A DNA stretch of 64,000 nucleotides, taken from Variovorax sp. WS11 (GTDB lineage Bacteria > Pseudomonadota > Gammaproteobacteria > Burkholderiales > Burkholderiaceae_C). Location of the stretch: positions 3,410,001-3,474,000 of the forward strand of contig NZ_JAAGOW010000001.1 in assembly GCF_010499245.1 (NCBI RefSeq), in the 5' to 3' direction. Below, in pieces: positions 1 to 9,631 of this stretch (positions are counted from its first letter, which is position 1; each line of letters starts with the position of its first letter). Under the pieces are notes generated by a model. The model was not told the DNA's origin, did no database searches, and was given only the letters and a program-made list of their open reading frames with translations. A program made the translations under genes and the position numbers.

Positions 1-616
1 GCCAGGTGAGTGCAGACAGCCTCGGCGGTACAAAGAGGCAGTACCCCGCGCCTTCGACGCTTAGCGACGCGCCCTTGATGAGTGACTTGAGTTCGGTCGG
101 CTTTAGAAGTACCGCGTCTTCGTCATACGGACAGTTGTCCACGATGCGCCGTGTCACCGGATTGAATGGGTTGTGCTCGAAGACAAACAGCTCGCCGCCC
201 GGTGCGAGGCGGTCGAAGAGCTTGCGCGTCACGCCTGCCCGCTGGGCCACCGGAATGTGGTGAAACACGCCAGCCACGAAAATCAAATCTACCGGCTCGG
301 TCAGGTGTGCTTCGTCACGTTCAACGAAGAAATGGGTGTCGGGATTGTCACGACGTGCGATCTCCAGGCTTGCTTGCGAGATGTCGGAGCCTTCGACGTG
401 TGCGCTTGGAAAGGCGGTGCGGAGGAACGGAATGTTCCGACCGATACCGCATCCATACTCCAGAATGCGTCCGGGCTTGCGATTGACCATCTTTCGAACG
501 AGTTCGATCTTGTAGCGTGCAAAGTACTCCTCGTTGGCCGAGAAGAATCCGGTGCTTTCGCGCAGCAACTCGTTGTAGTTGTTGGTGTAGTCGTCAAAGT
601 CGACCTTGTTACTCAT
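1..616 (-). CDS. Class I SAM-dependent methyltransferase, 3' end outside window
   Basis: The reverse strand is open from ATG at 616 to the window edge (205 codons, no stop). The Rossmann motif I reads LEYGCGIGRN (about residues 58-67), followed by the acidic VEGSDIS loop and a motif-II-like block VDLIFVAGVFHH. LAPGGELFVFEHNP matches the post-motif of small-molecule methyltransferases. The ATG lies inside ATGAGTAA and overlaps the stop of the upstream glycosyltransferase by 8 bp, so the two are translationally coupled. As the last visible gene of a sugar-nucleotide operon it probably methylates a sugar or glycolipid. The substrate is an inference. The family call is firm. Confidence 0.85.
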   Translation of the reverse strand, partial: MSNKVDFDDYTNNYNELLRESTGFFSANEEYFARYKIELVRKMVNRKPGRILEYGCGIGRNIPFLRTAFPSAHVEGSDISQASLEIARRDNPDTHFFVERDEAHLTEPVDLIFVAGVFHHIPVAQRAGVTRKLFDRLAPGGELFVFEHNPFNPVTRRIVDNCPYDEDAVLLKPTELKSLIKGASLSVEGAGYCLFVPPRLSALTW

Positions 617-1553
617 GGGAAATTACCTCTTCTACGATGTAGTGCGGTCGCCCCTTGACTTCCTCGTAGATGCCGCCGACGTAGGCACCCATGATGCCGA
701 GGACGATAAGTTGGATGCCGCTGAAAAGGAGCAGCAACACGACAAGCGTCGTCCAGCCGTCCGGAACGGATTGGACGAGGAAGTACTTCACGACTGAGGC
801 GACGATCAGCAGAAAGGCCAGCAGTGCAAACGATGCGCCGACAAAGATGCTCAGTTGCAACGGCTTGGTGCTGAACGACAGGATGCCCGCCATGGCGAGC
901 TTGACCATGCGCGTGAGAGAGTACTTGGAGTGGCCAGCGAATCGCTTCTCGGCGGTGTACTCGACACCCGCCTGATTGAATCCCATCCAGGAGAAAAGGC
1001 CGCGCAAGAACATGTTGCGTTCTCTGAAGCTGCCTGCGAGCGCCCGCGCGACGCGGTTCGAAATCAGCCGAAAGTCCGCCGCATTGGGATTGATCGGTAC
1101 CTGCGATATCTTGCCCAGTGCGTAATAGAACATGTCGCCAGCCTTCTTCCGCAGGAGGCTGGCATCTTCGGTGTCCCGCCGGATCGTGTAGACGACGTCG
1201 TTCCCCAAGCGGAATTGACTGAGCAATTGAGGAATCAACTCCGGTGGATGCTGCAAGTCGCTGTCCATCATGATGATGGCATCCGATTCGAGTGAATGTT
1301 CGATGCCGGCTAGCAGCGACATCTGATGGCCGAAGCGCGAAGACAAGGCAATGACCCGGGCGCGCGAATCGGCGGCAACGATTCCGCGGAGAACCTCGAG
1401 CGTGTTGTCAGTGCAGCGGTCCACCACGTAGACGATCGTTGCAGTGACATCGTCCAAGCCATCTAGCACAGCCGAGGTGCGCTGGTGAAAATGCCCGATT
1501 ACCTGCTCTTCATTGAAGACCGGCGTGAGAACGGTGAGTTTAGTTTGCGACAC
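609..1553 (-). CDS. GtrB/DPM1-like glycosyltransferase 2 with two C-terminal membrane helices
   Basis: This 314-residue protein opens with a GT2 fold (LTVLTPVFNEEQ) and carries the nucleotide/metal motif MMDSDLQHPPE near residue 95. It ends in two long hydrophobic segments (about 232-262 and 268-295). That layout is typical of enzymes that move a sugar from a nucleotide donor to polyprenyl phosphate at the inner membrane. A longer reading frame begins at 1652, but the GTG at 1553 fits the family N-terminus and gives only a 14-bp overlap with the upstream epimerase gene. Its position after dehydratase, nucleotidyltransferase and reductase genes suggests it loads the sugar they make onto undecaprenyl phosphate. 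The acceptor and donor are inferred. Confidence 0.85.
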   Translation of the reverse strand: MSQTKLTVLTPVFNEEQVIGHFHQRTSAVLDGLDDVTATIVYVVDRCTDNTLEVLRGIVAADSRARVIALSSRFGHQMSLLAGIEHSLESDAIIMMDSDLQHPPELIPQLLSQFRLGNDVVYTIRRDTEDASLLRKKAGDMFYYALGKISQVPINPNAADFRLISNRVARALAGSFRERNMFLRGLFSWMGFNQAGVEYTAEKRFAGHSKYSLTRMVKLAMAGILSFSTKPLQLSIFVGASFALLAFLLIVASVVKYFLVQSVPDGWTTLVVLLLLFSGIQLIVLGIMGAYVGGIYEEVKGRPHYIVEEVISHE

Positions 1554-2403
1554 TTTGAGTTCTTCGCTGCAGGAGTTGCCGTGTCTTCGTGAGATCAGCA
1601 TAGATTGCGGGCACGTCGAAGCCTGCCCGATTGCTGAGCGCCACGGCTTCACGCACCGGCACGTGCTCCAGTCTGTCGGCGGCGAGCATGTTGCGAAGCA
1701 GCTCGCGCATCGTGATGGGCGTGCCGCTCGCTACGTTGTAGACCTGGCCGGCTTGCCCGCGCTCAGCGATGGCAATCAATTGCTCGACCGCTTCATCGGC
1801 ACCCACGTAGTCTCTGGTGGCCGTCAACGGGCCGAGTTCGAGTTCGGTCCTCTTGCCATCGAGAACTTCCTGAATCTGCTTTTGCACCCGCCCGACGAAC
1901 AGGCGCTCGGACAAGCCGGGGGCGGCCAGGTTGAAGAGCCGGGCGACCATGACGTCCACGCCGCGGCTCGCATAAAGATGCGCCAGCTGCGTCTGCCATG
2001 CTTTGCTGAGGCCATAGACGGACATCGGGCCGAGGGCGCGATCCTCGCGAATCGGGTTCTCTTCGGGACGTACTGGGCCGTACTCGGCCGCCGAGCCGAC
2101 TAGGACGACGCGGCATTCGGCCCCAAGCTCCTGAACTGCTTCCAGAAGGAGCCGGCTTGCTTCCACATTGACTGCGTAGGCTTCTTCGAACTCGTTCAAG
2201 AAGGTGGCTGCAAGATGGAGGATCCAGTGCGGACGCGTCTTCTCAAGCAAAGACTTGAAGTCCGGCGATTTCCTCAAGTCAAGCGGATGGCCGTGTTGCT
2301 GCCTGCCCGCTATCACGACGTTGCAGTCGGGGTCGGCGCTGAGTCGGGAATAGACGGCTCGGCCGAGCGCGCCGTTCGCCCCCGTGAGCAAGACTGTCTT
2401 CAT
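1540..2403 (-). CDS. NAD(P)-dependent sugar epimerase/reductase (Rmd/RmlD-like SDR)
   Basis: This is a 287-residue extended SDR. The N-terminal dinucleotide motif is TGANGALG, a catalytic Ser lies in VLVGSAAEYG, and the YxxxK pair is in YGLSK. The segment TRDYVGADEAVEQL followed by GQVYNVASG resembles GDP-4-keto-6-deoxymannose reductases (Rmd). It could therefore make GDP-rhamnose from the product of Gmd or of the neighbouring dehydratase. The ATG overlaps the TGA of the nucleotidyltransferase gene (ATGA). An epimerase role without reduction cannot be excluded from sequence alone. Confidence 0.8.
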   Translation of the reverse strand: MKTVLLTGANGALGRAVYSRLSADPDCNVVIAGRQQHGHPLDLRKSPDFKSLLEKTRPHWILHLAATFLNEFEEAYAVNVEASRLLLEAVQELGAECRVVLVGSAAEYGPVRPEENPIREDRALGPMSVYGLSKAWQTQLAHLYASRGVDVMVARLFNLAAPGLSERLFVGRVQKQIQEVLDGKRTELELGPLTATRDYVGADEAVEQLIAIAERGQAGQVYNVASGTPITMRELLRNMLAADRLEHVPVREAVALSNRAGFDVPAIYADLTKTRQLLQRRTQSVAN

Positions 2404-3113
2404 CGATCGATGCCCAGCTTGGCGGAGAGTTCGTCAAAGTTCTCATCGGCGAACTCGTAGTCGTCGGGGCGCCCGATATCGAGCCAGTAGCCATCGAAGG
2501 GACGGATGTCGATGCCTTGATGATTCTTCAGGCCGTCCATCATGAGGTTGTCGAAACCATACTTGACACCTGTTGCAAGTCCCCCGATCACCGAGCGATT
2601 GATGCAGTAGATCCCCATGCTCACGTCGAAATCAAAAGACGGCTTTTCCTGGAACTCGGTCAGTCGGCCATTGGCATCATGCCGAAGCACGCCGAAGTCG
2701 ATCTTTACTTGGCGCCTGTACGAGGAAACCGAGATCTGACTCCTGGAGTCAACATGCGATTCAAAGAACTTCCTGTAATCTAGGTCGCAAAGGATGTCGC
2801 CGTTCATCACGAGAAAATTTTCCGGAAGATCCTTGATGAGGGTGAGCGGTCCGATGGTGCTCAGTTCTCCGTCCTCAAGCGAATAGTCGAGCTTCACACC
2901 GAGCCGCGAGCCGTCGCCGAAGTAGGCCATGATCAACTGCGAAAGGTGGTTGACCGCAAGCGTTATATGCGTAAACCCCGAGCGCTTGAGTTGCATGATG
3001 ATGATCTCGAGGATCGAATACTTTCCGCCGAGCGGAACTAGCGGTTTCGGGATCAGGGTGGTGTAGGGCCGAAGCCGCGTACCCTTGCCGCCGGCCAAGA
3101 TCACTGCGCGCAT
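2400..3113 (-). CDS. Sugar-1-phosphate nucleotidyltransferase
   Basis: This 237-residue NTP-transferase starts with the pyrophosphorylase signature LAGGKGTRLRPYT, then the PKPLVPLGGK lysine motif and the metal-binding Asp in VMNGDILCD. FQEKP and WLDIGRPDDY close the active-site set. It lacks the beta-helix or cupin extension of longer enzymes, like small RmlA/RfbF/PtmE-type transferases. The start at 3113 is preceded by an excellent AAGGAGG, which itself contains the TAA stop of the upstream gene. The longer frame from 3206 is therefore rejected. It should activate the sugar phosphate handled by the adjacent dehydratase and reductase. Which nucleotide is used is unknown. Confidence 0.85.
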   Translation of the reverse strand: MRAVILAGGKGTRLRPYTTLIPKPLVPLGGKYSILEIIIMQLKRSGFTHITLAVNHLSQLIMAYFGDGSRLGVKLDYSLEDGELSTIGPLTLIKDLPENFLVMNGDILCDLDYRKFFESHVDSRSQISVSSYRRQVKIDFGVLRHDANGRLTEFQEKPSFDFDVSMGIYCINRSVIGGLATGVKYGFDNLMMDGLKNHQGIDIRPFDGYWLDIGRPDDYEFADENFDELSAKLGIDR

Positions 3114-3126
3114 GGCAATTGCCTCC

Positions 3127-4125
3127 TTAAACGTTGTACAACCAAGCCTTGTAACGAGACAGGTTGTCGGGCTGTTTGAACCAATCGATCGTTGCGCGCA
3201 GTCCATCCTCGAGCTCGTATTGCGGCCGCCATTGGGTCAACGACGTGATCAACGTGTTATCGCCCATCAAGCGGAAGACCTCGGAAGCGTCAGGTCGAAG
3301 GCGCTGGTCATCGGTGATGATGCGCGCGTCCGGATTGAGTTCATCAACCAGGATCTCCGCCACCCGGCCAATTGGATATTCCTTGCCGGTGGCTATATTG
3401 ATTTCTTTGCCGACCGTCGAGTCGGCCTCCGCCAACGCAAGGAAGCCTTGTGCCGTGTCCTTGACAAAGTTGAAATCGCGCGTGGGGGTCAGACTGCCGA
3501 GGCGTAGTTCTTTTTCGCCTAGCATGAGCTGGGTGATGATGGTTGGAATAACTGCGCGCGCCGATTGGCGAGGGCCGTAGGTATTGAAAGGTCGTACGAT
3601 CACAACGGGTGTTCCGAACGACCTGTAGAACGACTCGGCCAGTCGATCTGCTCCAATCTTCGTCGCACTATAAGGCGACTGCCCTTGAAATGGGTGCTTT
3701 TCGTCGATCGGCGCATATTGTGCCGTGCCGTATACCTCGGATGTCGAGGTCACCAAACAACGTTCTACATCAAGTCGCTTGGCAGCTTGAAGAACATTGA
3801 GCGTGCCCTTGACATTGGTGTCAACGTATGAGTCGGGCGAATGATATGAAAAAGGGATTGCAATGAGCGCCGCCAAGTGAAAGACGACATCGCAACCTTT
3901 CATTGCCTCGAGAACACCATTGGGGTCTCGGATGTCTCCTGAAAAAACATCGAGTCCACGCACTATTGACTGTGGCAGGGAGTCCAGCCAGCCCCAGCTG
4001 TTGAATGAGTTGTAGTAGACAAAGGCGCGGACATCGCAGCCATGCTCGATCAAAGCTTCTACCAAGTGGCTGCCGATAAACCCATCCGCACCGGTTACAA
4101 GTACTTTTTTCCCTTTGAGGCGCAT
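3127..4125 (-). CDS. LegB-type NAD-dependent sugar-nucleotide 4,6-dehydratase
   Basis: This is a 332-residue extended SDR with TGADGFIGSH at the N-terminus, the family block AFVYYNSFNSWGWLD, catalytic TSTSEVYG and YSATK, and the RPFNTYGPRQSARAVIP segment. These blocks are close to the LegB group (UDP/GDP-N-acetylhexosamine 4,6-dehydratases of legionaminic acid and related pathways). No legI- or neuB-like synthase is visible, so a different 6-deoxy amino sugar is possible. ATG 4125 is chosen over the upstream frame because MRLKGKKVLVTG is the canonical N-terminus. It is the first gene of the leftward operon. The family is firm and the sugar is not. Confidence 0.85.
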   Translation of the reverse strand: MRLKGKKVLVTGADGFIGSHLVEALIEHGCDVRAFVYYNSFNSWGWLDSLPQSIVRGLDVFSGDIRDPNGVLEAMKGCDVVFHLAALIAIPFSYHSPDSYVDTNVKGTLNVLQAAKRLDVERCLVTSTSEVYGTAQYAPIDEKHPFQGQSPYSATKIGADRLAESFYRSFGTPVVIVRPFNTYGPRQSARAVIPTIITQLMLGEKELRLGSLTPTRDFNFVKDTAQGFLALAEADSTVGKEINIATGKEYPIGRVAEILVDELNPDARIITDDQRLRPDASEVFRLMGDNTLITSLTQWRPQYELEDGLRATIDWFKQPDNLSRYKAWLYNV

Positions 4126-4408
4126 GATTCGAATCAATAGTAGAGGGTTGGATTGCTTCGCATGCAAAATGGTCCGTCGAACGGTGCATGCGGGCTTGAT
4201 GTCAGGACCGCGACAGAGCGGCGTCGGCCGCTTCGGTGGCAGCGCGGCGCAGCAGACGTACATGTGCGCTGCATCCTCTGTCTGACGAGCGGCGCATTAT
4301 CGCCGAGGGTGAGGGGCTTGGGGATTCGTCGTGCGCTAGGGTGCGTCCGGATCCTTCTTCTCCGGCCTCATCGGTAGACTCTGAGCGCCCCTTCATCGAG
4401 AGCCAACT
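4126..4408. promoter_or_regulatory. Divergent intergenic region with a 7-bp inverted repeat
   Basis: This 283-bp gap lies between the leftward sugar operon and the rightward methyltransferase, so promoters for both must lie here or nearby. A perfect inverted repeat GCATGCA (4160-4166) and TGCATGC (4185-4191) flanks a smaller CCGT/ACGG stem, 35-66 bp upstream of the dehydratase start. It could be an operator or a leader hairpin. No gene could be supported in the gap. Confidence 0.35.
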
Positions 4409-5257
4409 TTGATCAAACAGTCGCTGCAGCTCCTGTTCACATCCAGCCCGCGTTACGGGGCGATCGGAGCGTTCCCATTTGCGGCGCACCCGGCCCCGGC
4501 GCCCGGTCTTGAGAGGGAGCTGAGGAAGGGGGTGCTGAGCGGGACGTGTCCGGTGTGTGGGCGCAAAGTTCTTTTTGAGCGATTTACTGACAACCTCCGC
4601 GAATCTGGTTTCTGTTCCGAATGTGGGTCATTCAATCGTCAGCGACAGATTGCGCACGTTCTCCGCCAACGATATGCGACGCCTCTGGCGGGGGCCTTGT
4701 CCCTGCCTTCAGGGCTGGCGGTCTACAACACTGAGACGACTGGGGCTGTACACAAGACCCTTTCTCTCGGCCGCGACTACTTTTGCTCCGAATACTTTGG
4801 CGACGAATATGCCCCTGGAGATCTCGTCGCCGGCCGTCGCCACGAGGATCTCCAGCGGCTGTCGTTCGGGGATGAAGTCCTTGATCTTGTACTTTCGAGC
4901 GACGTCCTGGAGCACATGCCGGAACCGTATGAAGCCCACCGGGAGATCTTTCGGGTGCTCAAGCCGGGCGGGAGGCACATCTTCACCGTTCCCTTCGACG
5001 GCCACGCGTCGCTGGATGATCGCAGGGCGGCGTTGATCGGGGGGGAGGTCGTGTATCTGGCGGACAAGCTGTTTCATGGAGATCCAGTCAGGCCGGATCA
5101 GGGAATTCTTGTCTGGACGATCTTCGGGCTGGAGATGCTGGTGCAGCTCGCGAAGATCGGCTTCAGGCCGGCTGCCTGGAATCTTCACGAGCCCGAGCAA
5201 GGCATCGTTGGCCCTTACTCCTTGGTGTTCGAAGCCTTCAAGCCCCCGGCCAGCTAA
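4409..5257 (+). CDS. Methyltransferase-domain protein with N-terminal CxxC...CxxC zinc-binding-like motif
   Basis: This 282-residue protein (from a TTG start) has four cysteines, CPVC (47-50) and CSEC (69-72), spaced like a small zinc ribbon. A methyltransferase-11-like core follows, with SSDVLEHMPEPYEAH, VLKPGGRHIFTVPF and a C-terminal YSLVFEAFKP strand. The glycine-rich motif I is poorly conserved, so SAM binding is likely but not certain. The first in-frame start is TTG. An internal GTG just before the first cysteine pair is an alternative. It is the first gene of the rightward polysaccharide cluster and a sugar or glycan methylation role is inferred from context. Confidence 0.7.
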   Translation: MIKQSLQLLFTSSPRYGAIGAFPFAAHPAPAPGLERELRKGVLSGTCPVCGRKVLFERFTDNLRESGFCSECGSFNRQRQIAHVLRQRYATPLAGALSLPSGLAVYNTETTGAVHKTLSLGRDYFCSEYFGDEYAPGDLVAGRRHEDLQRLSFGDEVLDLVLSSDVLEHMPEPYEAHREIFRVLKPGGRHIFTVPFDGHASLDDRRAALIGGEVVYLADKLFHGDPVRPDQGILVWTIFGLEMLVQLAKIGFRPAAWNLHEPEQGIVGPYSLVFEAFKPPAS

Positions 5258-6513
<1,256 letters not shown>

Positions 6514-6718
6514 GCGTGATCGCGATTGCGGATGATTCGGTTATTTGAAGTGCCCCCGAGCGCGTTTCGGTAAATGCGAATGATGGCGCAGACTTCGGCT
6601 GTCGATGCATTCGAAGCTGCTTGAACATTGAGGGGTGACTCCTCCAATACGAGGCAACATTATTAATACGAATGCGCCAAGCTGCGTAGCTGGCGATCGA
6701 AAACAGAGGAGGGAGAAA

Positions 6719-9574
6719 TTGAAGGGTATCGATCGCAGAATCGCGATATGGGCACGAATCAAGCGCCGTTTCGGATTGTCCGGCAATGCCCGATTGACCT
6801 CTGCGTCAGAGGCGGGTGCGAACTCAGAGGAAGCTCGGACTGCGCGGGCACTGCGCGAGGCCGAGTTATTCGACCCTGGGTTTTATCAGAGGGCGTATCC
6901 GGATGTCGCTGCAAGCGACCTCTCACCGCTGGACCATTTCGTGAGGTTTGGCCTTCGGGCCGCTCGACAGCCCTCGGCCCGATTTGATCCGGTGGAGTAC
7001 GTAAGCATCAACGGGGACGTCGGAGACGCAGCCGATGCTGTGTCGCACTACCTGAGGTGCGGGCGGAACGAAGGGCGCGACATAGGAGGACCGCCGTTCG
7101 ATCCGGAAAGATTGGACGCATTGCTGCAGGCGATCGAGGAGACCGGGTTGTTCGACGCCGCGCATTATCGTTGCGCGAACCCGGTGGTCGAGGCGAGCGG
7201 CATGGATCCCGTCATCCACTATTTGGTCAGTGGCCATCGGACGCTGGCCGAGCCGTCGCCGAATGTCTCGATGCGCGCCTATATCGCGTTGCACGCGGAT
7301 GTCAGGGCCTCCGGAATGAATCCTCTGGCCCATTGGTTGGAAAACGGGCGATTCGAAGGAAGAACGCTGCCCGACGGCGAACCCTCCAGTTTTCGCTGGT
7401 CAGACCCGACCAAGCCCTTTGCGCTGCCCGACGATATCGTGCACCGCGAACTGATGGCAGGAAAGGCCTATTTCGCCGGCCAAGGCTTCGACTTTGCTGA
7501 TCGTGGCACGCCCACAATGGTCGAATGCAGTGTCGACCGTATGGCGGCACGAAGGCCAAGACTTTTCGTCGAACAGGCCTCACCCAAGGTCTCCATCATC
7601 ATTCCGGTCTATGGGCAAACGCACTTCCTGCTGGGATGCCTTGATTCGCTCGTGCAGCACGAATCCAGGCACTCCGTTGAAATCATCGTTGCAGACGATG
7701 CCTCGCCGGAAGACACTCAAACGGCCCTGCTCGCGCGGATACCGTGGATCCGCTATGTGCGCCGCGAGGCCAACGGCGGATTTCTCGAATGCTGCAACTC
7801 TTCGGTCCAGCAGTCGCGTGGCGAGTTTGTTGTTTTGCTCAACAGCGATACCCGCGTCGTGCCTGGTTGGCTTGACGAACTCATCGACGGCTTCTCGCTG
7901 TTCCCCAGGGCGGGCCTGACGGGCTCAAAGCTCTTGAACGACGACGGAACGTTGCAGGAGGCTGGAGGCATCTTCTGGCGTGACGGGTCTGCGCACAACT
8001 ATGGTCGTGGCGATGATTCGAATCGTCCCCAATACTGTCACGCGCGTCAGGCCGACTTCATTTCGGGGGCATCCATTGCTGTGCGCAGGGCGGTCTGGGA
8101 TGAGCTAGGCGGTTTTGACGGGCTGTATCGGCCAGCCTACTGCGAGGATGCGGATCTTGCTTTTCGCTTGCGACGTGCAGGGTACGAGGTTTGGTACCTG
8201 CCGTTCTCGAGGGTCATCCACTACGAGGGCGTGACACACGGCCGCGATACGTCGAGAGGCATCAAGGCCTACCAAGTCGAAAATCTGAAGAAGTTCAGCC
8301 AAAGGTTCTCTTCGGACCTTCATGCCCATCCTCAGCCCGGTACAAACTCGGCAATAGCGGCCTCTTGGCGTTCCGCGAAGAATATGCTCGTCGTCGATGC
8401 CTTGACGCCGCGTCCCGACAAGGATTCCGGCTCCATCGTGACCGACGAGGTGATGCGGACCTACAGGGAAATGGGGTTTGGTGAGAGCTTCTTCCCTCTG
8501 CATCATCCCTACTATGGCGAGAAAGCCATGGCCCCCCTTCAGCGCCGCGGTGTTTGCTGTCACTACCTGCCGTTTTCTCCCGATATGAGCGCTGTCTCCG
8601 CAGTTTCGCATGCATTCGACTACGCCCTGCTCTATCGCTACAACGTGGCCGAGGAGGTCTATGCAAAGGTACGGGAGTTGTGGCCGGCGACGCGGATCCT
8701 TTTTGCGAACGTGGATCTGCACTACCTGCGCGAATCGCGGGCCGCATCTACCAATGGGAATGCCAGCGGCATGTTCAAGGCAGCGGTCACGAAAACTCGC
8801 GAACTGGCGATGTTTGCCCGCGCGGATGCCGCGTTCGTGCATACCGAAGTCGAGAAGCAGGTTGTTCAAGCGGCCATGCCGCGGCCGCTGCGCAACATGA
8901 TCGTGCTGCCTTGGTTGTCCGACATCGAGCAGGACGATCGCGGCTTCTCGGATCGCAGCGATGTCATGTTTCTGGGCAACTTTCCTCATGAGCCCAACGT
9001 CGATTCGATCAAGTTCTTCATGGCTTCGATATGGCCGGCGCTTGCGAAACAGCTCCCGACCCATGCGAAGCTCCTGGTCGTCGGCAACAAGCCGCCGCCG
9101 GAAGTCGTTGCAATGGCGAACGAGCGTGTCGTTGTCACGGGCTATGTGGAGGACCTCAAGCCCTTCTTTGCGGCGTCAAGAGTGTTTGTCGCTCCGCTGC
9201 GATATGGAGCGGGCATCAAGGGCAAGCTGGTGATGGCATTGGCTCATGGGGTTCCGAGCATTGCCAGCACGATCGCTGCTGAGGGCATCGGATCGCCTGA
9301 GTCGGGCCATTTGCGAGTAGCCGATGATCCGAAAGCATTTGCAGACGAGGTCGTGCGTGTTTACTCGGACGAGGCCCTTTGGGCTCGGATGCGCACGGCG
9401 GGCTGGGCCTTTGTTCAGGAGAACTACTCGAGCGCAGCCGCAGCGGCGCTGTGCGCCCAGGCCCTCAAGGTCGCCGATGAAACATGGCTGGAGCGGCAAG
9501 AAGCGTTGTGCCGGCAAACGCTGCGACGCCTGGCTGGGGATCCGTATGAAGGTTCACTCAGCCCTTGCGCATGA
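6719..9574 (+). CDS. Large bifunctional glycosyltransferase: N-terminal repeats, GT2 domain, GT4-like domain
   Basis: From TTG 6719 this encodes 951 residues. The TTG follows a strong GAGGAGGGAG ribosome site at 6705-6714, whereas a GTG at 6635 in the same frame has none. About residues 40-225 form four degenerate units of the type Y-x-DV-x-SG-x-P-x-H-Y/W-x-G. A GT2 domain starts near 290 (VSIIIPVYGQ) with LLNSDTRV as the metal site and EDADLAFRLRRAG as the later acidic motif. The C-terminal third is GT-B/GT4-like (FLGNFPHEPNVDS, APLRYGAGIKGKLVMALAHG). It probably adds two different sugars to the growing chain. Linkages are unknown. Confidence 0.85.
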   Translation: MKGIDRRIAIWARIKRRFGLSGNARLTSASEAGANSEEARTARALREAELFDPGFYQRAYPDVAASDLSPLDHFVRFGLRAARQPSARFDPVEYVSINGDVGDAADAVSHYLRCGRNEGRDIGGPPFDPERLDALLQAIEETGLFDAAHYRCANPVVEASGMDPVIHYLVSGHRTLAEPSPNVSMRAYIALHADVRASGMNPLAHWLENGRFEGRTLPDGEPSSFRWSDPTKPFALPDDIVHRELMAGKAYFAGQGFDFADRGTPTMVECSVDRMAARRPRLFVEQASPKVSIIIPVYGQTHFLLGCLDSLVQHESRHSVEIIVADDASPEDTQTALLARIPWIRYVRREANGGFLECCNSSVQQSRGEFVVLLNSDTRVVPGWLDELIDGFSLFPRAGLTGSKLLNDDGTLQEAGGIFWRDGSAHNYGRGDDSNRPQYCHARQADFISGASIAVRRAVWDELGGFDGLYRPAYCEDADLAFRLRRAGYEVWYLPFSRVIHYEGVTHGRDTSRGIKAYQVENLKKFSQRFSSDLHAHPQPGTNSAIAASWRSAKNMLVVDALTPRPDKDSGSIVTDEVMRTYREMGFGESFFPLHHPYYGEKAMAPLQRRGVCCHYLPFSPDMSAVSAVSHAFDYALLYRYNVAEEVYAKVRELWPATRILFANVDLHYLRESRAASTNGNASGMFKAAVTKTRELAMFARADAAFVHTEVEKQVVQAAMPRPLRNMIVLPWLSDIEQDDRGFSDRSDVMFLGNFPHEPNVDSIKFFMASIWPALAKQLPTHAKLLVVGNKPPPEVVAMANERVVVTGYVEDLKPFFAASRVFVAPLRYGAGIKGKLVMALAHGVPSIASTIAAEGIGSPESGHLRVADDPKAFADEVVRVYSDEALWARMRTAGWAFVQENYSSAAAAALCAQALKVADETWLERQEALCRQTLRRLAGDPYEGSLSPCA

Positions 9575-9631
9575 CTTCGGCGCGTTGACGTTGCCTGTTG
9601 CCGTTCGTCTCCCCCTCTATATATCCCCTCG

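Noticed and set aside
609..1652. Longer start of the GtrB-like gene at 1652
   Set aside because: The extra 33 residues have no family content and would overlap the epimerase gene by over 100 bp; GTG 1553 fits better.
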